Shown here: positions 1 to 7,932 of the stretch, piece after piece | Position numbering within the stretch: position 1 is the first letter of the stretch | Layout: every line of letters starts with the position of its first letter | Assembly: GCA_965227035.1 (NCBI GenBank) | Contig: OZ245724.1 | Location: 744,001-808,000 of the forward strand | Direction: 5' to 3' | DNA length: 64,000 nucleotides | Origin: CBDDFQ01 sp965227035 | Lineage (GTDB): Bacteria; Pseudomonadota; Gammaproteobacteria; Burkholderiales; Burkholderiaceae_C | The notes under the pieces: model-generated | What the model was told of the DNA's origin: nothing | Databases searched by the model: none | What the model saw: the letters and a program-made list of their open reading frames with translations, nothing else | Made by a program: the position numbers and the translations under genes

Positions 1-4
1 CATC

Positions 5-502
5 GTGTCCTCGCCTCATCTCGTCTCGCCGCAGAGTGCGGAGATGAGCGAATTCGAGTTCGGACTCATCGTGTCCGGCAATGCGTTCAACCGTTGGGTC
101 GTGCACTGCATGAGTGCAGCGGGGCTGAAAGACCTGACGCCGCTGGACGTTCTGGTGCTTCACCACATCACGCATCGTGCACGCGATAAACGACTCGCCG
201 ACATCTGCTTCATCATGAATGTGGAAGACACCCATCTCATCAATTACTCGCTGAAGAAGCTGCAGAACCTTGGCGTTGTTCAAGCGAGCAAGAACGGCAA
301 GGAAGTGACCTATTCCGCGACGGTGGAAGGTCAGGAATACGTTCGACGCTATCGCGAAATCCGCGAGCGTTGTTTGATCGAAACCCTCGGCGCAGGCGAA
401 GGCCTGAACCGCGACATAGGAGAAGTAGCCAGACTTCTTCGCGTTCTGTCCGGCGTCTATGACCAGGCGGCACGCGCTGCCGCCTCACTCGAGTTCTCAT
501 GA
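5..502 (+). CDS. MarR-like winged-helix transcriptional regulator (5' end probably outside window)
   Basis: The product is a predicted DNA-binding winged-helix protein of about 165 residues. The central part, roughly residues 40-115, reads as a MarR-type fold: a helical dimerisation start, a recognition helix around HLINYSLKKLQNLG and a wing with basic and polar residues. The first available start is a GTG four bases into the window and the frame stays open to the edge, so the true N-terminus may lie upstream. The stop overlaps the start of the next gene (ATGA at 499-502), so the two are translationally coupled and the regulator probably controls the oxoprolinase. The effector is unknown. The family call rests on fold-like pattern only. 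Confidence 0.7.
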   Translation: MSSPHLVSPQSAEMSEFEFGLIVSGNAFNRWVVHCMSAAGLKDLTPLDVLVLHHITHRARDKRLADICFIMNVEDTHLINYSLKKLQNLGVVQASKNGKEVTYSATVEGQEYVRRYREIRERCLIETLGAGEGLNRDIGEVARLLRVLSGVYDQAARAAASLEFS

Positions 503-3500
503 GCACCCAAGCGAAAAACAACCAGAGCAATCAACCGAACCACAGCCCGCGCTGGCAGTTCTGGATCGATCGTGGCGGCACGTTCACCGATGTGGTGGGA
601 CGCAAACCCGATGGATCGTTGGTCACGCACAAACTCCTCTCCGAAAACCCCGAGCGGTATCGGGACGCCGCTGTAGCAGGCATTCGATTTCTCCTTGGCG
701 TCGAACCCGGCGCACCGGTGCCCGCAGATCAGGTCGAGGCGGTGAAGATGGGAACGACAGTGGCCACGAATGCGCTGCTCGAACGCAAGGGAGAGCAGAC
801 GCTGCTGGTCACGACGAAAGGGTTTCGGGATGCATTGCGAATCGCGTATCAAAACCGCCCGCGCCTGTTCGATCGGCGAATCGTTTTGCCGGAGTTGTTG
901 TATTCGAGGGTGATCGAAGCCGACGAGCGAATGGATGCGCAGGGCGAGGTCATCGCCCCGCTCGACGAAGCCTCCTTGCGCAAAGAACTCCAGAGCGCGT
1001 TCGATGACGGCCTGCGATGCGCGGCGGTGGTGTTCATGCACGGCTATAGATACACGCTGCATGAACGACGCGCCGGCGAGATCGCCAGGGAAATCGGATT
1101 CACGCAGGTGAGCGTGAGTCACGAAACCAGCCCGCTCATGAAGTTCGTGAGCCGTGGCGACACGACCGTGGTCGATGCCTATCTGTCGCCGATTCTCCGG
1201 CGATACGTCGATCAGGTCGCCAGTGAAATGCCGGGCGTGCCGCTGTACTTCATGCAGTCGTCTGGCGGCTTGACCAGTGCAAGTTCGTTCCAGGGCAAAG
1301 ACGCGATCCTGAGCGGTCCCGCTGGCGGAATCGTCGGCATGGCGCGCACGGCGGAAATCGGGCTCGAGACCGACGACATCAAAGTCATCGGCTTCGACAT
1401 GGGTGGAACGTCGACCGACGTGAGCCATTACGCCGGCGAGTTCGAGCGCGAATTCGAGACTCAAGTAGCAGGCGTACGAATGCGCGCACCGATGATGAGC
1501 ATTCACACGGTGGCCGCAGGTGGCGGATCGATTCTTCGATTCGACGGATCGCGATTCCGCGTCGGCCCCGAGAGCGCGGGCGCCAATCCGGGCCCTGCGA
1601 GTTATAGACGCGGTGGTCCGCTTGCGGTGACCGACGCGAACGTGATGCTCGGCAAGATACAGCCGGAGTATTTCCCCGCAGTCTTCGGGCCGAAAGGTGA
1701 CGAGCGTTTGAGTCGCGAGGCGGTTCAGGCGAAGTTCGCCGAGCTCGCAACCAGCACTGGCCGCAGAGCGGAGGAAGTGGCTGAAGGATTCATCGATATC
1801 GCTGTTCAACAAATGGCGAACGCGATCAAGAAAATCTCGGTGGCTCGCGGGTACGACGTCACCCGCTATACGCTGCAGTGCTTCGGCGGTGCCGGCGGGC
1901 AGCATGCGTGCCTCGTAGCCGATGCGCTGGGTATGAAGCGTGTGTTCGTGCATCCGTTGGCGGGCGTGCTGTCCGCGTACGGCATGGGCCTGGCCGATCA
2001 GAATTTGATTCGCGAAGCCGCAGTCGAGTCGCGTCTGTCGGACGAGTCGCTTGCGCACTCTGCGTCGCTGCTCTCGCAACTCGAAACCGACGCAGTTCGC
2101 GAACTGGAAGGTCAAACCTCCGATGGCGAAGTAGTCGTGCACAAACGGGTGCGTGTGAAGTACGAAGGCACCGATTCCGCGCTCGTCGTGCCGTTCGGCA
2201 GCGTCGACGAGATTCGTGCGGCGTTCGAGCAGGCGTATCGCAAACGTTTCGCCTTCCTCATGCAAGGCAAAGCGTTGGTCATCGAAGCGGTGTCGCTGGA
2301 AGGTGTGGTTCGTGGAACCGTTCCCGGCGAGAAATCGCAGGCGATGAACCCGCCGCGCGACACACCGGTTCGGGCCGAGGTTGCACAGGGCTTGCCGATG
2401 TATTGCGAGGGCAAGTGGCATCAGGCGAAGCTCGTGGTCAGAGAAGATTTGCGTCCCGGCGACGAGATTGCGGGACCCGCCATCATTGCCGAGAAGAGTG
2501 CGACCACAGTGGTCGAACCGGGGTGGACCGCGCGAGTGACGGCGCTCGATCATCTGGTGCTCGATCGCGTTGTGCCACGCACCCAGCGATTCGCAGCGGG
2601 CACCACGGTCGATCCGGTTCTCCTAGAAGTGTTCAACAACCTGTTCATGAACATCGCCGAGCAGATGGGACTGCAGCTTCAGAACACCGCGTACTCGGTG
2701 AACATCAAGGAGCGCCTCGATTTCTCGTGTGCGCTCTTCGATGCAGAAGGAAATCTGATTGCTAATGCGCCGCACATGCCGGTGCATCTGGGATCGATGG
2801 GTGAGAGCATCAAGACAGTGATTCGTGAACGCAAGGGCACCATGAAGCGCGGCGATGTGTACGCGCTGAACGATCCGTATCACGGCGGTACTCACTTGCC
2901 CGACGTGACGGTGATCACGCCTGTGTACGCGAAGGAATCGTCGAGTGATGAAGAGCCTTTGTTTTTCGTCGGCTCACGTGGACACCATGCCGACATCGGC
3001 GGTACGACTCCCGGATCGATGCCGCCTTTCTCGACCCGCATCGAGGAAGAAGGCGTTCAGATCAACAACGTGACCCTGGTGTCCGAAGGCAAGCTGCTCG
3101 AAGACGACATGATCGCGCTTCTCAAGAGCGGTCAGTATCCCTCGCGTAATCCGGCGCAGAACATGGCCGATCTGAAGGCGCAGATTGCTGCGAACGAAAA
3201 GGGCGTGCAGGAACTGCAACGCATGGTCGGCGACTTCACGCTCGATGTGGTGAAGGCGTACATGCGTCATGTGCAGGACAACGCCGAAGAATCGGTCCGA
3301 CGAGTCATCACGCGGCTGAAAAATTCGAGCTTCACGCTGCCGCTGGACAACGGCGCGCAGATTTCCGTAGCGGTACGCGTGAATGCAAACGAGCGCAGCG
3401 CGGAGATCGATTTCACCGGAACGTCTGCGCAGCAGATCAACAATTTCAACGCACCCACCGCGGTCTGCATGGCAGCGGTGCTGTACGTTTTCCGCTCGTT

Positions 3501-4152
3501 GGTCGACGACGACATTCCGCTGAATGCTGGATGCCTGAAGCCGCTCAAGGTGATCATTCCCGAAGGCTCGATGCTGAATCCGAATCCGCCGGCATCGGTG
3601 GTTGCCGGTAACGTGGAAACCTCGACCTGCATCACTAACGCCATCTACGGTGCGCTCGGTTTTATGGCGGCGAGCCAGTGCACCATGAACAACTTCACTT
3701 TCGGCAACGATCGCAGCCAGTACTACGAAACCATTGCCGGTGGATCCGGTGCCGGCGACTGGTTCGACGGCGCTTCGGTGGTGCAAACCCACATGACCAA
3801 TTCGCGACTCACCGACCCTGAGGTGCTGGAGTTCCGTTTCCCGGTACGACTCGACAGCTTCGAGATTCGCAAGGAATCGGGCGGCGATGGCCAATGGCGT
3901 GGCGGTAATGGCGGCGTGCGCAAGATTCGTTTTCTGGAAAACATGGATGCGGCGATTTTGTCGAACGGCAGAGTTCGCGGCGCGTTCGGCATGAACGGCG
4001 GAGAAGCAGGACTGCCCGGGCTGAATCTGGTCGTGCGAGCCAACGGTGCCACCGAGACTCTCGCTCACATCGGGCAAGTCAAGATGCAGCCCGGCGATGT
4101 ATTCGAAATTCACACACCCGGAGGCGGCGGATTCGGCAAGAAGAAGGCTTGA
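499..4152 (+). CDS. oplA: 5-oxoprolinase / hydantoinase A-B fusion protein
   Basis: This is a 1217-residue protein of the ATP-dependent 5-oxoprolinase (EC 3.5.2.9) / N-methylhydantoinase family, predicted to open the 5-oxoproline or hydantoin ring in the cytoplasm. The N-terminal half is HyuA-like, with the nucleotide-binding DRGGTFTDVV near residue 30 and GFDMGGTSTDVS near residue 300. The C-terminal half, from about residue 690, is HyuB-like, with ERLDFSCALFD and NDPYHGGTHLPD motifs and a Gly-rich end. The length matches fused eukaryote-type oxoprolinases rather than the two-subunit form. The start overlaps the upstream regulator by 4 bases. The substrate (5-oxoproline versus another cyclic amide) cannot be told from sequence alone. 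Confidence 0.88.
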   Translation: MSTQAKNNQSNQPNHSPRWQFWIDRGGTFTDVVGRKPDGSLVTHKLLSENPERYRDAAVAGIRFLLGVEPGAPVPADQVEAVKMGTTVATNALLERKGEQTLLVTTKGFRDALRIAYQNRPRLFDRRIVLPELLYSRVIEADERMDAQGEVIAPLDEASLRKELQSAFDDGLRCAAVVFMHGYRYTLHERRAGEIAREIGFTQVSVSHETSPLMKFVSRGDTTVVDAYLSPILRRYVDQVASEMPGVPLYFMQSSGGLTSASSFQGKDAILSGPAGGIVGMARTAEIGLETDDIKVIGFDMGGTSTDVSHYAGEFEREFETQVAGVRMRAPMMSIHTVAAGGGSILRFDGSRFRVGPESAGANPGPASYRRGGPLAVTDANVMLGKIQPEYFPAVFGPKGDERLSREAVQAKFAELATSTGRRAEEVAEGFIDIAVQQMANAIKKISVARGYDVTRYTLQCFGGAGGQHACLVADALGMKRVFVHPLAGVLSAYGMGLADQNLIREAAVESRLSDESLAHSASLLSQLETDAVRELEGQTSDGEVVVHKRVRVKYEGTDSALVVPFGSVDEIRAAFEQAYRKRFAFLMQGKALVIEAVSLEGVVRGTVPGEKSQAMNPPRDTPVRAEVAQGLPMYCEGKWHQAKLVVREDLRPGDEIAGPAIIAEKSATTVVEPGWTARVTALDHLVLDRVVPRTQRFAAGTTVDPVLLEVFNNLFMNIAEQMGLQLQNTAYSVNIKERLDFSCALFDAEGNLIANAPHMPVHLGSMGESIKTVIRERKGTMKRGDVYALNDPYHGGTHLPDVTVITPVYAKESSSDEEPLFFVGSRGHHADIGGTTPGSMPPFSTRIEEEGVQINNVTLVSEGKLLEDDMIALLKSGQYPSRNPAQNMADLKAQIAANEKGVQELQRMVGDFTLDVVKAYMRHVQDNAEESVRRVITRLKNSSFTLPLDNGAQISVAVRVNANERSAEIDFTGTSAQQINNFNAPTAVCMAAVLYVFRSLVDDDIPLNAGCLKPLKVIIPEGSMLNPNPPASVVAGNVETSTCITNAIYGALGFMAASQCTMNNFTFGNDRSQYYETIAGGSGAGDWFDGASVVQTHMTNSRLTDPEVLEFRFPVRLDSFEIRKESGGDGQWRGGNGGVRKIRFLENMDAAILSNGRVRGAFGMNGGEAGLPGLNLVVRANGATETLAHIGQVKMQPGDVFEIHTPGGGGFGKKKA

Positions 4153-4204
4153 CCGGCGATCTAAAGGAACCGGTTCTAGAATCGCTGCACCGATGGAGAC
4201 CGCG

Positions 4205-4786
4205 ATGGCAGAAGAAACCAAAGACCAGTTTAAAAATCAGTTCCGATTGTTCGCGAAATACAACCGCTGGTTCAATGGCCGTCTTTACGAAGCATGCCGA
4301 AAAATGTCAGACGAAGAACGCAAGGCCGATCGCGGTGCTTTCTTCAAGTCGGTTCATCTCACGCTCAATCATCTGCTTTGGGGCGACAGGCGCTGGATCA
4401 ATCGCTTTCTGAATCAGGGAACGAGCTTCAAGTCGGTCACGCCCGAGTTTCTCGCTGTGCCTGCGGGATCGACCTTCGGATCGAACATTCAGGACGATTT
4501 CGAAATGCTCTGGAAAGAGCGGGAAGAACTCGATATCGCGATAGAAGCATTAATTGCAGAGATGCCGTCGGAATTTTTCCTGCAGACTATTTCGTACCCG
4601 ATGTCGAGCGGCGTTCGCACCCATCCCGCCTGGGAAGCGATGTCGCAAGTGTTCAATCACCAGACTCATCACCGGGGGCAGATTACGACGCTGTTGTCGC
4701 AGGCTGGAATCGATGTCGGCCCGACCGACATGCTTGCGGTGATGTCGCCGCCTGTGTCGCCGCCAGTAAAAGGCCCGACCGCCTGA
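4205..4786 (+). CDS. DinB/YfiT-like four-helix metalloprotein
   Basis: The 193-residue protein resembles the DinB superfamily, whose members are four-helix bundles binding a metal through three histidines and often acting as thiol-dependent transferases. Candidate ligands are the His in LTLNHLLWGD (about residue 53) and the cluster HQTHHRGQ near residue 150. A longer open frame exists upstream. I chose the ATG at 4205 because GGAGA precedes it at normal spacing; ATG 4193 is the alternative. The gene follows the oxoprolinase by about 50 bp on the same strand and converges on the antiporter operon with almost no gap. The biochemical role is unknown. Confidence 0.82.
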   Translation: MAEETKDQFKNQFRLFAKYNRWFNGRLYEACRKMSDEERKADRGAFFKSVHLTLNHLLWGDRRWINRFLNQGTSFKSVTPEFLAVPAGSTFGSNIQDDFEMLWKEREELDIAIEALIAEMPSEFFLQTISYPMSSGVRTHPAWEAMSQVFNHQTHHRGQITTLLSQAGIDVGPTDMLAVMSPPVSPPVKGPTA

Positions 4787-4792
4787 ATCTGA

Positions 4793-5149
4793 CTATTTGT
4801 CGGGGTGAGTCAAGTTCGGAGGAACATTTTTGTTTCCCGCCAGGCGCTCGCGAAACAATGCAGCTCGCATCAGAAAAATCGTCGTGATCGGCGATGTGAC
4901 TGCAATGAAAATGCCGATCAGAAATGCATGCGCCCAGAACTGTCCGTCGCGCAAAGAAAAGTAGATGCTGGTGGCGAGCACCATGGACCACACGCCGAAG
5001 GTCGAGCCCAGCACGGGTGCGTGAACCCGCTGGAAAAATACCTTCATGCGAACCAGTCCGATGGCACCCAGAAGCGTCACCAGCGATCCTGCAATCACCA
5101 GAATCGATACGGCCCACTGGCCCCAGGCGGGAAGCGTGTCTGCGGTCAT
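4793..5149 (-). CDS. mnhG: Mrp/Mnh cation-proton antiporter subunit G
   Basis: A 118-residue inner-membrane subunit with three predicted hydrophobic segments. It carries the MnhG/PhaG signature GLVRMKVFFQRVHAP around residues 32-46. It is the last gene of the antiporter operon and its ATG overlaps the mnhF stop by 4 bases. In Mrp complexes this small subunit is needed for assembly and activity of the Na+(K+)/H+ antiporter. The internal ATG at 5149 was preferred over a longer frame because the longer N-terminus would be a shadow of mnhF. Confidence 0.9.
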   Translation of the reverse strand: MTADTLPAWGQWAVSILVIAGSLVTLLGAIGLVRMKVFFQRVHAPVLGSTFGVWSMVLATSIYFSLRDGQFWAHAFLIGIFIAVTSPITTIFLMRAALFRERLAGNKNVPPNLTHPDK

Positions 5150-5433
5150 TCGATCACCTCGCCACGCAAAAGAAATTTCGCCATCGATACCGAGCCGACG
5201 CATCCGAATAGCGCAATGAGCAATGCCGCCTCGAAGTACATGCTGCTCGCGTAAGTGATACCGAGCACCAGCATCATCAACATGCCGGTGATGTAGAGGC
5301 TGTCGAGGGCGAGCACCCGGTCTTGCGCCGAGGGCCCGAGAAGAATCCGGATCAGCGCGCAGAGCATGGCGATTGCCAGTATGCAGAGTGCTGCGAACAG
5401 CGACCACGCGACCAGCGAAGCAGGTGGGTTCAT
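5146..5433 (-). CDS. mnhF: Mrp/Mnh cation-proton antiporter subunit F
   Basis: A 95-residue membrane protein with three hydrophobic helices and the MnhF/PhaF core GPSAQDRVLALDSLYI near residues 33-48. It overlaps mnhE upstream and mnhG downstream by 4 bases each, so translation is coupled through the operon. In this transporter class F is a small structural subunit of the membrane complex. The start at 5433 gives the usual family length. Confidence 0.9.
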   Translation of the reverse strand: MNPPASLVAWSLFAALCILAIAMLCALIRILLGPSAQDRVLALDSLYITGMLMMLVLGITYASSMYFEAALLIALFGCVGSVSMAKFLLRGEVIE

Positions 5434-5930
5434 TGAAAAATCTCCATCAACGGACGCTCGTAGCGCGATTTGATAAGCGCGATGGTCGCGTCCTTGTCCT
5501 GCATATCGAACACATGAATCAGAAGTGCACTCCGATCGAGCGAGATTTCCGCCCAGGCAGTGCCGGGGGTCAGGCAGGTAATCATGGTGAGAACTGCCAG
5601 CGCGCTGGGATCGCGCAGATCGAGCGGCACCAGAACGAAGTCCGAGTGAATGCGCGATGCTCGCCGGGTGAGCAGCAGCCAGGCCACATGCGCGATTGCG
5701 AGATAGGTATCGATGAATACGTGCCAAGCCAGAACTGCCGCGACCCAGGGCTTGCGAATTCGCACCTCGTTCGGTCGCAGGCTGTTGGTGAGCATGGGCA
5801 CCGCCAACGCCACGACGACTCCCATGACCAGCGTGCCTGCAGACATCGACTGATTGAGCAGCAGCCACAGCAAAAACAGGCTGATCGACAGCAGCGGCGA
5901 CTGAAAGATGAACTTCACGACTCGCTTCAC
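5430..5930 (-). CDS. mnhE: Mrp/Mnh cation-proton antiporter subunit E
   Basis: The 166-residue subunit E has two or three N-terminal membrane helices and a cytoplasmic C-terminal part containing the conserved CLTPGTAWAEI near residues 119-129. The start is a GTG at 5930 overlapping the mnhD stop (GTGA); the longer frame upstream is a shadow of mnhD. Subunit E belongs to the core Mrp complex. Confidence 0.88.
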   Translation of the reverse strand: MKRVVKFIFQSPLLSISLFLLWLLLNQSMSAGTLVMGVVVALAVPMLTNSLRPNEVRIRKPWVAAVLAWHVFIDTYLAIAHVAWLLLTRRASRIHSDFVLVPLDLRDPSALAVLTMITCLTPGTAWAEISLDRSALLIHVFDMQDKDATIALIKSRYERPLMEIFQ

Positions 5931-7591
5931 GGTTTCACCTTCGGCGGGTTGGGCACGGTCCTGGTGTTCATGACTGCGTCGATGTAGGCCTTCGGCGCAT
6001 ACAGCGACTGCGTGGTGCCGAGCAGATACTTCATCATCGGGCCAGCCTGCACCGTGAGTACGACGCAGCAAAGGATCAGCGCGGCCACAGGCACGCCCTC
6101 CATCACTCGAAGCTGAGGAAACCCGCGACCGTCGGCCGACCAGAAGTTGCGGATGCCGGTGCGGCTCATCGCGATGAGTCCGAATAATCCGGAGGTGATG
6201 AGTGCGCCGAAGAAGATCCATTCGCCCGTAGAAATCCGGGGCACTTTCAGCAGCGAGGTCAGCATGCCGAACTTGCCGATGAACCCAGACAGCGGCGGCA
6301 TGCCGGTGACCAGCAGGGTGCAGCAGATGAACGCCAGTCCGAGGAAAGCGGTGCCGGCGGGAATCGCCTTGCCGACCAGCAGGGTCTCGTCTTCGTCGAG
6401 ATTCAGTCCTTTCATTGGCTTCAGGTCGTCACCCAGGTACGGCGCGTGATCGGAGTCTTCATGCGGTGCGAAAGTCGAGTTGTCGTTACGCCAGCGTTCG
6501 ATGAGGTCCGACAACAGAAAGAAAAGACACGCGGCTAGAGCCGAGCTGATCATGTAGAACAGCGCGCCTGCCGACACCGCAGCATTTCCGAATCCGGTCG
6601 ATGCAATCAATGTTCCGGACGATGTGAGCACCGCGTATCCCGCCAGATAACCCAGGCGTTGCGAGCCCAGCATCCCGATGCTGCCCGCGATCAAGGTCGC
6701 GATTCCGCCGTAAATCAAAACCGTCGATCCGAACTGTGCCGACACTCCTGCACCGTCCGAGAACAGCAGGGTCCACAGGCGAATGATCACGTAGAGGCCG
6801 ACCTTGGTCATGATCGCGAACAGGGCGCCTACCGGTGCGGTGGCGGAGCTGTAGGCAGAAACCAGCCAGAAGTTGAGCGGCCACATGGCGGCTTTTACTA
6901 AAAACGCGGTGCCGATGATTGCCGTGGCGGCGTGCAGCACGCCGCGGTCCAGCGGAGCGACTTGCGAGATGCGCTGCGCCATGTCGGCCATGTTCAGGGT
7001 GCCGGTGATGCCGTAAAGCATCGAGACGCCGACCAGGAACAGCGACGATGCAGCGAGGTTGATCACGATGTACTTGAGACCCGCTTGCACCCGCACCTTG
7101 CCCGAGCCGTGCAGCAGCAGGCCGTAAGAGGCGGCCAGCATGATCTCGAAGAAGACGAACAGATTGAACAGGTCGCCCGTGAGGAACGAGCCCGCCAGGC
7201 CCATCAGCTGAAACTGAAACAGCGGATGGAAATGCACGCCAGCCTTGTGCCAGCGTGCGGTCGAGAACAGGGCGGCGCTCACGGCGATCGTGCCCGCGAG
7301 CACCAGCATCAGCGACGAGAACCTGTCGACCACCAGCACGATGCCGAAGGGCGCTCTCCAGTTCGCGGCGGTGTAGACGCCGATGCCATCGTGCCGGACT
7401 GTCCACATCAGCAGCGAAATTGCGATTGAGAGCCACAGCACGGTGGACAGCAGGTTGATGCCGATCTTCAGTCGGGTGCGCGATTCGCTGATGAGCAGCA
7501 TCAGCGCGCCGGTGAGCATGGGCAGCAGGATGGGTGCCACGATCAGATGCGGCATCAGCGCGTCGATCCAGGTCGAATGCACCGGGTTCAT
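5927..7591 (-). CDS. mnhD: Mrp/Mnh cation-proton antiporter subunit D (NuoM/N-like)
   Basis: The 554-residue polytopic membrane protein is homologous to the proton-pumping NuoM/NuoN subunits of complex I. Many hydrophobic helices are visible, with conserved charged intramembrane positions such as the Glu in FFEIMLAASYG and the Lys in LVKAAMWPLNFW, which form the proton path in this family. An insertion rich in acidic residues (about residues 370-400, with EDSDHAPYLGDDLKP) separates late helices. Its ATG lies within the end of mnhC (4-base overlap). Confidence 0.93.
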   Translation of the reverse strand: MNPVHSTWIDALMPHLIVAPILLPMLTGALMLLISESRTRLKIGINLLSTVLWLSIAISLLMWTVRHDGIGVYTAANWRAPFGIVLVVDRFSSLMLVLAGTIAVSAALFSTARWHKAGVHFHPLFQFQLMGLAGSFLTGDLFNLFVFFEIMLAASYGLLLHGSGKVRVQAGLKYIVINLAASSLFLVGVSMLYGITGTLNMADMAQRISQVAPLDRGVLHAATAIIGTAFLVKAAMWPLNFWLVSAYSSATAPVGALFAIMTKVGLYVIIRLWTLLFSDGAGVSAQFGSTVLIYGGIATLIAGSIGMLGSQRLGYLAGYAVLTSSGTLIASTGFGNAAVSAGALFYMISSALAACLFFLLSDLIERWRNDNSTFAPHEDSDHAPYLGDDLKPMKGLNLDEDETLLVGKAIPAGTAFLGLAFICCTLLVTGMPPLSGFIGKFGMLTSLLKVPRISTGEWIFFGALITSGLFGLIAMSRTGIRNFWSADGRGFPQLRVMEGVPVAALILCCVVLTVQAGPMMKYLLGTTQSLYAPKAYIDAVMNTRTVPNPPKVKP

Positions 7592-7932
7592 TCAGGATCC
7601 TTCGTGCCGTCGACGTGATCGGTGCCGGTGAGTCCGCGCGAGGCGAGCAGCACCACGAGGAATAGTGCGGTCATCGCGAATCCGATCACGATGGCTGTGA
7701 GCACAAGCGCCTGCGGAATCGGATCGTCGTAATGCAGGAGGTCGGGCGTGACGCCGGGTGTGAGGATGGGCGCGTTGTCGATCGACAGACGTCCCATCGC
7801 GAACATGAACAGATTTACTGCGTATGAGATGAGCGACAGACCCATGATGACCTGGAAGGTTCGCGGGCGAAGCAAGAGCCAGACGCCGGAACCTGCGAGT
7901 ACGCCGATGGCCAAAGACAAAATAGTTTCCAT
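7588..7932 (-). CDS. mnhC: Mrp/Mnh cation-proton antiporter subunit C (NuoK-like)
   Basis: A 114-residue, three-helix subunit similar to NuoK, with the motif MGLSLISYAVNLFMF near residues 31-45 and DPIPQALVLTAIVIGFA near 70-86. It sits between A/B and D, sharing one base (TGATG) with the former and four with the latter. It is part of the complex I-like membrane core of the antiporter. Confidence 0.93.
   Translation of the reverse strand: METILSLAIGVLAGSGVWLLLRPRTFQVIMGLSLISYAVNLFMFAMGRLSIDNAPILTPGVTPDLLHYDDPIPQALVLTAIVIGFAMTALFLVVLLASRGLTGTDHVDGTKDPE

Noticed and set aside
457..2553. Long open frame on the minus strand opposite the oxoprolinase (698 codons)
   Set aside because: It is a shadow of the real gene: its composition is Arg/His-rich with no family pattern and it lacks a sensible start.
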